From the NCBI RefSeq assembly GCF_036324365.1, contig NZ_CP137080.1, forward strand, positions 2,046,001 through 2,110,000: a stretch of 64,000 bases of DNA, given 5' to 3'. Below, piece by piece: positions 53,303 through 62,733 of the stretch. The first letter of the stretch is position 1, and each line of letters begins with the position of its first letter. The DNA is from Microbacterium limosum (GTDB taxonomy: Bacteria > Actinomycetota > Actinomycetes > Actinomycetales > Microbacteriaceae). The position numbers and the translations under genes were made by a program. The notes under the pieces are model-generated. The model ran no database searches. It saw only the letters and a program-made list of their open reading frames with translations, and was not told the origin of the DNA.

Positions 53303-54043
53303 ATGACCGACACCACCTGCCACGTCTCGATATCGCTCGACGGGTTCATCGCCGGGCCCGACCAGAGCCGAGAGCACCCGCTCGGTGTCGGCGGGCTCGA
53401 GCTTCATCGCTGGCACCTGGGTGACGAACGCGCCACCGAGGCCGACGCGACCGCGAGCGACTGGCTGGGGCGCCCGCGCGGCGCGTACATCATGGGCCGC
53501 AACATGTTCGGGCCCATCCGCGGCGAGTGGGACGAGGACTGGCGGGGATGGTGGGGCGCCGAGCCGCCGTATCACGCGCCCGTCTTCGTGCTCACGCATC
53601 ACGCCCACGAGCCGATCGAGATGGCCGGCGGCACGACCTTCCACTTCGTCACGGAGGGGTTCGACGCCGCGTATGCCCGGGCTCTCGAGGTGGCGGGGGA
53701 CGCGGGCATCCACATCGCGGGCGGCGCCTCGACGGTCCGCCAGGCGCTCGCCGCCGGTGTCGTCGACGAACTCACGCTCGACATCGCTCCCGTGCTGCTC
53801 GGAGCGGGCGAGAGGATCTTCGACGGGATCGGGTCGTTCGGCTTCGAACCGGTCGAGGCGCTGAACTCCCCGCTGGCGACGCACGTCCGCTACCGCCGCA
53901 CGGCGCGACACGTGCCCGCACCGGGAGAGCCGAGCGTTCCCGAGATCGAAGTCGACGAGACGGTGCCGCCGCGTCCGGAGGAGGAGGTGGCCGACGTGCT
54001 CCGCGCAGACCCGGATGTCGAGGACCACGGCCGCGCGCGGTGA
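53303..54043 (+). CDS. Dihydrofolate reductase-like (RibD C-terminal) protein
   Basis: 246 residues. CHVSISLDGFIAGPDQS (1-25), GRNMFGPIRGEWDEDWRGWWG, a THHAHEPI strand and GGASTVRQALAAGVVDELTLDIAPVLLGAGERIF match the RibD C-terminal/DHFR-like family. The usual reaction is NADPH-dependent reduction, but in stand-alone members the substrate is unknown. The C-terminal 45 residues are charged and probably disordered. Confidence 0.87.
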   Translation: MTDTTCHVSISLDGFIAGPDQSREHPLGVGGLELHRWHLGDERATEADATASDWLGRPRGAYIMGRNMFGPIRGEWDEDWRGWWGAEPPYHAPVFVLTHHAHEPIEMAGGTTFHFVTEGFDAAYARALEVAGDAGIHIAGGASTVRQALAAGVVDELTLDIAPVLLGAGERIFDGIGSFGFEPVEALNSPLATHVRYRRTARHVPAPGEPSVPEIEVDETVPPRPEEEVADVLRADPDVEDHGRAR

Positions 54044-54061
54044 ACTCCGGCGCGAGTCGCG

Positions 54062-54660
54062 TCAGGCGCGCTGCCGGATGACGCGAGCCGTCGCAACCGG
54101 GTCGGGCCGGTGCATGACCGACTCGGGCACGATCACGAGCGCGGCGGCATGCATCTCCTCGGCGAGCCGATCGGCCGCGGCGACCAGAAGCGGGAACGTC
54201 TGCTCCCCGCGCAGGATCGTGACGGACCGCGACACCGACACCATCCCGCCCGGCGGCGTCGAGAGCTGCGCACTCAGCCGTGCGTCGTAGACGGTCGACT
54301 GCGCGACCGCCACGAGGCCGGAGAACGCATCGCTCTGCCGGATCGCGTCGACCATCTCGCGCGGCAGCTCCACGGCCTCGAGCTGAAAGGTGACGACGGC
54401 GTCTGCGCTCCTGCCCTCGTCTACGAGGCGCTGCAACCGATCGGCGAGCCCGGGGTCGGGTTCGCCGACGCCGAAGTGGAACGGCGGCTCGGACAGGAAG
54501 AGCGCCGGATCGGCGCGCCTCGGGATGCAGCATAGAGCGCGAGGATGGCGCCCGACGAGTGCCCGAGGACGATCGCGTCGCCGCCGATGACGAAGGCGGA
54601 TCTGCGCCAAGGCGCGGGGTCCGACGCGCTGAATTCCTTGCCCGGCGATCGATTCGACAT
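54062..54660 (-). pseudogene. Alpha/beta hydrolase remnant
   Basis: Two frames make one protein: AFVIGGDAIVLGHSSGAILALYAASRGAP (with the GHSSG nucleophile elbow) ends near 54518, and ALFLSEPPFHFGVGEPDPGLADRL onward continues in another frame to 54062. The N-terminal third, with the oxyanion loop, is missing; upstream DNA shows no matching ORF. One base lost at about 54515-54520 explains the shift. It is non-functional as a hydrolase. Confidence 0.75.
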
Positions 54661-54781
54661 CCATCGAGAAGGGACGCGGGTAGAGCGAGAGCGCTCACTC
54701 AGGAGAGCCGCCCCCCGGCGAGGAACGTCGGCCTGTCCAATCGGGCGCGATTCGCGGCGGGCCGGCGGTTAGCATTGCGGG

Positions 54782-55009
54782 GTGACTGCCCCGCAACCGA
54801 CCGAAGACGTGTCCATCGGTGGCGACAGCATCCGCCTCGGCCAGTTCATGAAGTTTGCGGGGCTGCTCGACTCCGGCGGAGACGTGAAAGAGGCGATCAT
54901 CGACGGCTACGTGCTCGTCAACGGCGAGGTCGACCGCCGCCGTGGCCGGCAGCTGCAGCTCGGCGACGTGGTCACTTTCGAGGGGCGCAGCGTCCGCGTC
55001 CGCCCGTGA
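54782..55009 (+). CDS. S4-domain RNA-binding protein (YaaA/RlbA-like)
   Basis: 75 residues from GTG. The S4 fold is seen: IRLGQFMKFAGLLDSGGDVKEAIIDGYVLVNGEVDRRRGRQLQLGDVV. Small stand-alone S4 proteins are thought to bind rRNA or tRNA. The function is unknown. Confidence 0.88.
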   Translation: MTAPQPTEDVSIGGDSIRLGQFMKFAGLLDSGGDVKEAIIDGYVLVNGEVDRRRGRQLQLGDVVTFEGRSVRVRP

Positions 55010-55021
55010 GGCCGGCCCGGG

Positions 55022-55210
55022 CTACTGCAGCGGGTACGACCGACGCCGGCGCTCCTCGTCGGCCTTCAGGATGCCGTTCTTCACGGCCGTGCGGATGATC
55101 AGGTAGAACACCCACAGCGTGAGCGCCAGCATCCCGAGGTACAGCACGATCGCGGTGAGGAATCCGACGATTCCGATGCCCGCGGCCCACCCTGTGTAGT
55201 CGTTCTCCAT
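55022..55210 (-). CDS. Small membrane protein
   Basis: 62 residues with two hydrophobic helices (GWAAGIGIVGFLTAIVLYLG, LALTLWVFYLIIRTAV) and a basic tail (EERRRRSYPLQ). GAGAGGGCAG precedes the ATG. No family is recognised. Confidence 0.7.
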   Translation of the reverse strand: MENDYTGWAAGIGIVGFLTAIVLYLGMLALTLWVFYLIIRTAVKNGILKADEERRRRSYPLQ

Positions 55211-55331
55211 GCGTCTGCCCTCTCTCGATCGGTGCGTCGAGGCTATCGAGCATCACGCCGCAGCTCGCCGTCGGCGCACCGGTGGGAGGTGACCAGGGCG
55301 GCAGACCCTGTTGCGCAGTCCCCGGCGGGCG

Positions 55332-56060
55332 CTACTCGCAGGCGAGGCCGTCCCCGTCGCCATCGCCGTTGTTGCCCGTGCCGTACGCGAACCATTCGTA
55401 GATCGCGGCCTGGGAGGGGTCGTCGCGGTCGAACGGGCCGGTCGGATGCCCGGCCTCGTTGCGCGAGAGCTTCGTGCACGACGAGTACGCCTGCCACCAG
55501 CTGACACCGAGCGACGGAGCGGGAGCCGCCCCACCCTGACAGGCGGCCGTGACCACGTTGCGGTCCGCATCCAGCACGGCGGTCTGAGCCGCGCGATACT
55601 CGGCCTCGAGCGGATGCGCGGGGTAGCCGTCGCTCGAGTCGTATCGCGCCACCGCGTTGCCTGCGTCGATCTGCACGCGGCCGAGATCCGTGCCGTCCGC
55701 GGTCGCGACGCTGCGCAGCATCCGACCGTAGTCGTCACGGTCGTTCTGTGCGGCGGGCAACGAGAGCACCAGCGGATCGCCGACGGAGACGAGACGGCCG
55801 AGCGCGGCGGATGCCTCGTCGTAGCCGCATTCACCGCGTTCAGGAGTGTCGATGCCGATGATGCGCACTGTTCCCGCGCTGGTTTCGATCGTGTCACCGT
55901 CGATGACCGCGGCGAACGTCACGGTGTCGGTGGCTACGGGTGACGGGGGAGATGACGAGGACGGGGCGGGAGCGGGAGCTGGGGTGCAGGCGGTGAGCAT
56001 TAGCACGAGGGTCGCCGCGCTACCGATGGATGAGGAACCTACGAGCCGCCGAACCGTCAC
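55332..56060 (-). CDS. Secreted thermonuclease-like lipoprotein with excalibur motif
   Basis: 242 residues from GTG. A lipobox LMLTACTP (about 20-27) suggests a lipoprotein anchored in the outer leaflet of the membrane. A Pro/Ser linker is followed by a staphylococcal-nuclease-like domain: AAVIDGDTIETSAGTVRIIGIDTPERGE with the conserved DGDT and GIDTPE motifs, NDRDDYGRMLRSV. The C-terminus ends in a D-x-D-x-DG excalibur motif (DGDGDGDGLACE). The role is extracellular phosphodiesterase. It diverges from no gene upstream. Confidence 0.88.
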   Translation of the reverse strand: MTVRRLVGSSSIGSAATLVLMLTACTPAPAPAPSSSSPPSPVATDTVTFAAVIDGDTIETSAGTVRIIGIDTPERGECGYDEASAALGRLVSVGDPLVLSLPAAQNDRDDYGRMLRSVATADGTDLGRVQIDAGNAVARYDSSDGYPAHPLEAEYRAAQTAVLDADRNVVTAACQGGAAPAPSLGVSWWQAYSSCTKLSRNEAGHPTGPFDRDDPSQAAIYEWFAYGTGNNGDGDGDGLACE

Positions 56061-56095
56061 GCTTCACTCTCTCAAGCGCCAGCAGCAAGCATCAA

Positions 56096-56182
56096 ATGGG
56101 CAGCTCCGGCGCCTTTACCGTCACGGTGCCGGCCGACGGTGCAGACATGGAGATCGCGTACGCCTACGGGTTGATCCCGTGA
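56096..56182 (+). pseudogene. Short remnant, 3' end of a lost gene
   Basis: It reads MGSSGAFTVTVPADGADMEI... to TGA; 29 codons with plausible composition but no start context. The sequence before it is the nuclease gene's upstream region. Possibly the tail of a deleted gene; weak. Confidence 0.25.
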
Positions 56183-56261
56183 CCGGCAAGAGTCCCCAGG
56201 CACGGGTTGAGGTCGAATCTCGGCCCGTTCCAGAACGAGTACTGATGCCGGGGCCTGTTGC

Positions 56262-56834
56262 TCAGCAGAACGCGCGCACCGGGATGCCGTCTTGCTTGGT
56301 CTGCTCCACGGCCGCGAATGCCGCAGTGGACCCCCTTCGGTTCTCTCGGTCGACAGTCCTGGAAGTGGTTTTACCGATCCAGCTGAAGCCTCGATCGCCG
56401 GCCGTGCATGACGACCGCCTCATCGACGACGCGCGCGGTCGCTTGTTCGGTGCCGCCCGGGCGACTCCCGCGTCACGGAACACACGCGACAGCGACGCCG
56501 TTGATGGTGCCGGCAACCCCATCGCGGTCATCTTCGCATGCACGCTGATCGGCCCGTGATCCAGCCCTGACTGCTCCAGCGACGCACGCACCTGCAGCGC
56601 CTGAGTCTTGATGTCGTCGCCCAGCTGCGTCGGTGAGGTGTGCGGCCTGCGTGACTTCGGCTCGAGCAGCGCGGCGGGCCCTTCAGCGGTCGCACGCGAG
56701 CGCAAGAGGTAGAACGTCTTCCGCGAGATGCCGTGTTCGGCGCAGAACGTCGTCACCGCCCCGCGCGGCGCGTCGTCGGGCCACTGCGAGATCGCGAGAC
56801 GGACACGGGGATCAACAGGCTCGTTTCTGCTCAC
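56262..56834 (-). pseudogene. IS481-type transposase remnant (N-terminal part)
   Basis: From ATG-like 56834 it encodes a helix-turn-helix (GAVTTFCAEHGISRKTFYLLRSRA) and a second HTH (MTAMGLPAPSTASLSRVFRDAG), then loses homology after NKRPRA. The rve catalytic domain is missing. It is a dead fragment. Confidence 0.75.
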
Positions 56835-56931
56835 ACCTACATGAGAGCGGCGGAAGTGCCATCACGAGCGACCCCGGAACCGTCACCGAAGTCCTGATGC
56901 AGAACCGTCACCGATGTCCTGCGAGATGACA
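56835..56931 (-). mobile_element. 5' end of an IS481 remnant
   Basis: It carries two tiers of the terminal repeat (ACCGTCACCGAAGTCCTG and ACCGTCACCGATGTCCTG), ending at TGACA (56931), as IS481 left ends do. The 3' end of the element is lost. Confidence 0.6.
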
Positions 56932-56990
56932 CGAAATTTCTGACACGAAATTTCAGAATGCGGGCAAAAAGCGGCCAAAAACGCATTCTG
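56927..56990. repeat. 14-bp tandem repeat and hairpin next to the IS relic
   Basis: TGACACGAAATTTC is perfectly repeated at 56927-56940 and 56941-56954. It is followed by a 9-bp inverted repeat CAGAATGCG/CGCATTCTG (56954-56962, 56982-56990) whose 19-nt loop is AT-rich. Confidence 0.7.
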
Positions 56991-57039
56991 AGTGGTCTGA
57001 CCACAGAAGAAATACCTGGTCAGAGGCAAAAAGAGACTG

Positions 57040-57111
57040 TGCCCCTGGAGGGACTCGAACCCCCAACCGTTTGCTTAGGACGCAACTGCTCTTCCATTGA
57101 GCTACAGAGGC
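57040..57111 (-). tRNA. tRNA-Arg (anticodon CCT)
   Basis: 72 nt starting GCCTCTGTAGCTCAATGG. Acceptor GCCTCTG/CAGGGGC, T-arm GGGGGTTCGAGTCCCTC and the anticodon loop GTCCTAA are clear. The first anticodon-stem pair (G27-A43) is a mismatch. The encoded 3' end is A then CA, not CCA. Confidence 0.9.
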
Positions 57112-57195
57112 TGGCCCGTCCAGTCTAACGGCGCCCCACGAAACCCCCGAGCAAGCCCGAGCCGGGCTCGAGCAAGCGCTCGAGCACCTCCAGCC

Positions 57196-57693
57196 TCAGG
57201 CGGCGAGCTCGAGATAGGGCTCCCACACCGGGTCCGAACGCTCCGAACCCCGCACCGTCCACTGCGCCCCGTGGGGCGCGCGCGGCGTCAAGCGCAGCTC
57301 CCAGCGCATCTCGGCTGGCGTCCGATCGCCCTTCACGTTGTTGCACCGAAGACACGCGGCCACGAGGTTCTCCCACGAGTCCGCTCCCCCGCGCGAGCGC
57401 GGCAGCACGTGGTCGATCGTCGTCGCACTCTTGCCGCAGTACCCGCACCGATGCCCGTCCCGACGCAGCACCCCCCGCCTGGTGACGGGTACGCGACGCG
57501 CCTGCGGCACGCGCACGTAGCGGGTCAGCACGATCACGGCGGGCCGATCGAACGTGGTCTGGATGCCGCAGACCGGATCATCCTCCACGCGTTCGATGAC
57601 GGTCGCCTTCGCATTCATCACGAGCACGAGGGCTCGCTTGAACGACACGATCGCGAGGGGCTCATAGCCTGCGTTCAGCACCAGAGTGCGCAT
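57196..57693 (-). CDS. HNH endonuclease
   Basis: 165 residues from ATG at 57693 with AAGGAA upstream. The N-terminus MRTLVLNAGYEPLAIVSFKRALVLVMNAKATV is typical of small bacterial HNH proteins. The HNH site is CGYCGKSATTIDHVLPRSRGGADSWENLVAACLRCNNVKGDRTPAE, with the CxxC pairs, Asp-His and Asn residues present. It is a putative DNA nuclease of unknown specificity. A short peptide ORF with an overlapping terminator lies upstream. Confidence 0.92.
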   Translation of the reverse strand: MRTLVLNAGYEPLAIVSFKRALVLVMNAKATVIERVEDDPVCGIQTTFDRPAVIVLTRYVRVPQARRVPVTRRGVLRRDGHRCGYCGKSATTIDHVLPRSRGGADSWENLVAACLRCNNVKGDRTPAEMRWELRLTPRAPHGAQWTVRGSERSDPVWEPYLELAA

Positions 57694-57777
57694 CCGGGTT
57701 CCTTTCGAATGGCCGTGACGGCTTCAGCGGTATTCGAATCACTGACGCGGAACCTCACGAAAGGGGTGCGCGAGCAC

Positions 57778-57808
57778 AAAAAAGGACGCCGTCTTTACAG
57801 ACAGCGCC
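57778..57808 (-). terminator. Terminator/attenuator before the HNH gene
   Basis: 10-bp stem (GGCGCTGTCT with AGACGGCGTC, two G-U pairs), 4-nt loop GTAA, then TTTTTT. Its 5' arm lies inside the 36-codon peptide ORF and its loop holds the peptide stop codon. Confidence 0.75.
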
Positions 57809-57905
57809 CTGGAACCACGGCTATGCCGCGGCAAAAGTGCACACGATGCCGAAGGACGTAACGACCTTGCGCATTCCTGGTTCGAATGCGAGGTATTCGG
57901 TCCAT
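57795..57905 (-). CDS. Putative leader peptide, Arg-rich, 36 residues
   Basis: ATG at 57905 is preceded by GGAGGAGGGAGCCG. The product begins MDRIPRIRTRNAQGRYVLRH and has two cysteines near the end; nine of 36 residues are Arg. The stop is inside the loop of the terminator at 57778-57808. A ribosome at the last codons would cover the 5' arm of the hairpin and could let transcription continue into the HNH gene. No homologue is recognised. Confidence 0.55.
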   Translation of the reverse strand: MDRIPRIRTRNAQGRYVLRHRVHFCRGIAVVPGRCL

Positions 57906-58057
57906 CGGCTCCCTCCTCCGCTCGATCACGCGTCGCGGTAAGGGTACCTCACCCGGATGCGCACCCGGCCGACGCGCCGGTGAACGATCGGCACCGCTGC
58001 GCGACGCGGGCGAATGACGGATGCCGCGGCATCCGGCTCGCCCACAGAGGCAGCGGC

Positions 58058-58963
58058 TCAGCCGGCGTTGGCGACGAGCCAGCCCTCGGCATCCACTCGC
58101 GTGCCATCGACGTGGATCATGAGGTGCAGGTGCGTGCCGAAAGCACGACCCGTGTCGCTGACCTGACCGATCATCTGCCCGGCGCTCACGGTCTGACCCG
58201 CGCTCACCGTGCGGCTGCCGCCGAGCATGTGAGCGTAGACGCTCTGCACGGCGTGACCGTTGATGTTGTGCATGATCGTGACGGTCACACCCAGCGCCCC
58301 GCCGCCGTCGGTCGACGTCGTGACGACGCCGTCCGCGACGGAGTAGATGGGGGTGCCGCGCTCGACCATGTAGTCGGTGCCGCGGTGACCGGCGTAGGGG
58401 GCGCCGAAGTTGTTGAAGTACGGCAGCGGACGACGCACGATGCCAGAGCCCGGGGCCACGAGCGGCACCCCGGCGGGAACCGCGTAGGACCCGCCACCCG
58501 AGGATGCAGCCTGCGTTCGCGCCGCGGCGGCTGCGGCGGCCGCAGCGGCGGCGGCCTCTTCGGCCTTCTTCTTCGCGATCTCGTCGGGCGTCGTGGCCGC
58601 GTAAGAGCTGCGGGAGAGGTCGGAGCCCTGAACTTCGGAGGCCACGACGAGCGTCTGCGCGCCGTCGGCGGCGAGCTGCTCCATCGTGGTGGTGGCCTCT
58701 TCGGGCGAGAAGGCCGCATAGGCGGGGAGGGCGACAGTGGCCACGAGACCCGTGACGGCCGCGATCGTCAGCACGCTGCGCAGCGGACCGCGACGCTTCG
58801 ACTCGATGCGCGCCACCGACGACGAGGCGACGACGGCCTTGCTCGCTCGCTGCGGGCGGGACGCCCAGGCTCGCTTGGTGGCCTGCCACCGAGAGGACCG
58901 CCGACCGAGGTCGGATCCGGCCGTGTCGGGAGCGCTCGCGGGCGTGTTGTCGTTATCAGCCAA
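58058..58963 (-). CDS. M23-family peptidase (LytM-type), membrane-anchored
   Basis: 301 residues from a TTG at 58963, with GGAGGACC just before; an ORF extension to 59137 would swallow the leader and lacks a ribosome site. A cytosolic Arg/Ser-rich stretch and one membrane helix (about 62-84) are followed by a poly-Ala linker (137-148) and a C-terminal peptidase domain with HRGTD (His193, Asp197), YAHM (His245) and GTHLHLMI (His278, His280). The four zinc/catalytic residues are present. It acts on peptidoglycan in the cell wall. Confidence 0.92.
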   Translation of the reverse strand: MADNDNTPASAPDTAGSDLGRRSSRWQATKRAWASRPQRASKAVVASSSVARIESKRRGPLRSVLTIAAVTGLVATVALPAYAAFSPEEATTTMEQLAADGAQTLVVASEVQGSDLSRSSYAATTPDEIAKKKAEEAAAAAAAAAAAARTQAASSGGGSYAVPAGVPLVAPGSGIVRRPLPYFNNFGAPYAGHRGTDYMVERGTPIYSVADGVVTTSTDGGGALGVTVTIMHNINGHAVQSVYAHMLGGSRTVSAGQTVSAGQMIGQVSDTGRAFGTHLHLMIHVDGTRVDAEGWLVANAG

Positions 58964-59130
58964 GCTGGTCCTCCGGCCCCGGCACCCGATTTCGGGTGGG
59001 TGCGGTTCGTCGGCGCGTTCAGGCGTGGCGCGACCGCTCGGAGTGACGAACCTGTGGGGCGTACCGGGCGGTGTTCGTGCGACGGGCTTCTCGCCGCGCG
59101 ACTCCCCGAGATTACCCGACGATAACGATT
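58964..59130 (-). other. Structured 5' leader of the M23 gene
   Basis: Inverted repeats GGTTCGTC/GACGAACC (59045-59052 with 59004-59011) and GCACCCG/CGGGTGG near 58981-59002 lie just before the TTG. The c-di-AMP (ydaO) riboswitch often precedes such genes, but its conserved blocks are not visible here. Confidence 0.4.
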
Positions 59131-59197
59131 CTGTCACGTCGGGCGGTCCGGACTGTGGATGCCGCGGCCCCGCGCAGCGGGAACAGAAGGGTCGCGA

Positions 59198-61109
<1,912 letters not shown>

Positions 61110-61130
61110 GCCAGGCCGACGGGGGCCCGC

Positions 61131-61979
61131 TCAGTTGTCGGAGTCGCTGAGCTCGCCCTCGCCGAGGTCGTCCTCGCTCGAGACGAACTCGTCGGAGTCG
61201 GAGTCGGAGTCGGAGACATCCGAGTCGTCTGAGTCATCGTCGTCATCCGAGTCGTCGTCGATGTCATCCTCGTCACCCGAGTCGTCTTCGTCGTCCGAAT
61301 CGTCGTCATCGAAGTCGTCCTCGTCATCCGAGTCGTCATCGATGTCATCATCCGAGTCCTCGTCGTCCGAGTCGAGCTCGTCGATGTCGACCCCGTCGAC
61401 GTCTCCGGCGTGCAGGATGCGCGAGCCGTCGGTGTCGAAATCTGCCGCGTCGAGGTCGTCGGTGTCGTCGTCGAGGTCGTCGGCGTCGTCCCCGTCATCC
61501 GGATCCTCGTCGTCCGAGTCGTCCTCGTCGGACTGCTGCGCGAGCTCGGCCTGGGCGCGCTGCTGCGCCTGGTACTCCGCCAGACGCTCGGCCCACGGCA
61601 CCCACTCGGGCGCCACGAGCGCGCCGTTGCCGGGCAGCAGCTCGGCCTCCAGCACGGTCGGCTCCTCGCCTTCGATGCGCGCGACCGAAACGGTCCAGAA
61701 CCAGCCCGGGTATCCGCCCAGCCGGTTGTTGAACAGCAGCGACACGACGCCGCCCTGCTCCACGCGGTACCCCGCGGCGTCGCCGATCGTGCGCTCGGGG
61801 GTGATCTCGGCCAGCGCCGCACGGGCGAGGTCGCGCGCCTGGATCAGACGCTCATCGGGCACGGCCGCCTCCGGCGCCGACGCCTCGGGCTCGGGTGCCC
61901 CGGGCGCGAACGAGGGGCCGGCCTCCGTCTCGGGGGCCGACGCGGACTCGACCGTGGCGTCGTCAGGCATCGAGTTCAT
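61131..61979 (-). CDS. DUF3027 protein with a long acidic tail
   Basis: 282 residues from ATG at 61979 (alternative ATG at 61970). Residues 43-140 form the conserved DUF3027 part (ERLIQARDLARAALAEITPERTIGDAAGYRVEQGGVVSLLFNNRLGGYPGWFWTVSVARI; LLPGNGALVAPEWVPWAERL). From about 149 to the end almost every residue is Asp, Ser or Glu (about 134 residues), an extreme acidic tail. The gene starts inside the cold-shock-like gene's 3' end (17-nt overlap). DUF3027's function is unknown. Confidence 0.9.
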   Translation of the reverse strand: MNSMPDDATVESASAPETEAGPSFAPGAPEPEASAPEAAVPDERLIQARDLARAALAEITPERTIGDAAGYRVEQGGVVSLLFNNRLGGYPGWFWTVSVARIEGEEPTVLEAELLPGNGALVAPEWVPWAERLAEYQAQQRAQAELAQQSDEDDSDDEDPDDGDDADDLDDDTDDLDAADFDTDGSRILHAGDVDGVDIDELDSDDEDSDDDIDDDSDDEDDFDDDDSDDEDDSGDEDDIDDDSDDDDDSDDSDVSDSDSDSDEFVSSEDDLGEGELSDSDN

Positions 61980-62346
61980 CAGCGACCCGGCGCAGCACGG
62001 CCGCGACCTTCTTCGCATGACCCCCGCTCGGGTAACGCCCCCGGCGCAGGTCGCCGCCGATGCCGTCGAGCAGAGCCACGAGGTCCTCGACGATCACGGC
62101 CATGTCGTCGGCGGGCTTGCGCTTGGCCTTCGACAGGCTCGGCGGGGCCTCGAGCACGCGCACCGACAGCGCCTGCAGCCCGCGCTTGCCGTCGGCGACA
62201 CCGAACTCCACACGCGAGCCCGGCTTGGGTGCCGACGCGCCCTGCGGCAGAGCCGTGGCGTGCAGGAAGACGTCCTGGCCGTCATCCGTCGTGATGAAGC
62301 CGAACCCCTTCTCCTCGTCGTAGAACCTGACCTTGCCGGTGGGCAT
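61963..62346 (-). CDS. Cold-shock domain protein with C-terminal extension
   Basis: 127 residues from ATG at 62346 (MPTGKVRFYDEEKGFGFI); GAGG lies 9-12 nt upstream. The cold-shock domain occupies 1-66, with RNP1 KGFGFITT and RNP2 DVFLHATAL (HVxxH replaced by FLHA). A 60-residue basic/helical extension follows (SLSKAKRKPADDMAVIVEDLVALLDGIGGDLRRG). It binds single-stranded RNA/DNA. It is co-transcribed with, and overlaps, the DUF3027 gene. Confidence 0.92.
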   Translation of the reverse strand: MPTGKVRFYDEEKGFGFITTDDGQDVFLHATALPQGASAPKPGSRVEFGVADGKRGLQALSVRVLEAPPSLSKAKRKPADDMAVIVEDLVALLDGIGGDLRRGRYPSGGHAKKVAAVLRRVADELDA

Positions 62347-62448
62347 CATGACCTCGCTGTAGGAAGCGCCCTGCGGGCGCGGGAAATCGCGGAGCGGATC
62401 GCCCCGACACATCAGACTACGGCACCGGCGCGCACTAGGCTGAGACGG

Positions 62449-62721
62449 ATGAGCCCGACCACACCCGACCCGATGCCGGCCCCCGGCCGCCTCGAGCGCG
62501 TCCTCGCGTTCATGTCGCTCGGCATCGCCCTGCTCGCCATCGGCTGCTTCTTCGCGATCATGATCGGCACCGCCACCGGGATGACGCAGGCCGACTTCGG
62601 CAGCGGCATCTGGCCCATGGTCGCCGTCCTGCCGATGATCGGGCTGCCGCTGGCCTTCGTGCTCATCATCGCGCTGCTGATCATCACGTGGGTCAAGCGC
62701 GGCCGGGCCAACAGGGCGTAA
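62449..62721 (+). CDS. Small membrane protein
   Basis: 90 residues from ATG at 62449 with two membrane helices (about 16-40 and 55-80) separated by a GMTQADFGSGIW loop; basic C-terminus. No family is recognised. Confidence 0.78.
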   Translation: MSPTTPDPMPAPGRLERVLAFMSLGIALLAIGCFFAIMIGTATGMTQADFGSGIWPMVAVLPMIGLPLAFVLIIALLIITWVKRGRANRA

Positions 62722-62733
62722 GGCCCGGCCGAC

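Noticed and set aside
57195..57693. Toxin-antitoxin pair made of the HNH gene and the 36-residue ORF
   Set aside because: The small ORF is followed directly by a terminator and has no antitoxin-like fold; attenuation or an independent small mRNA fits better.
58964..59130. c-di-AMP (ydaO) riboswitch before the M23 gene
   Set aside because: The conserved ydaO blocks are not visible by eye; listed only as a structured leader.
61135..61600. Ser-rich open frame on the plus strand opposite DUF3027
   Set aside because: It is produced by the complement of GAC/TCG repeats in the acidic tail. The minus-strand frame shows the DUF3027 domain.
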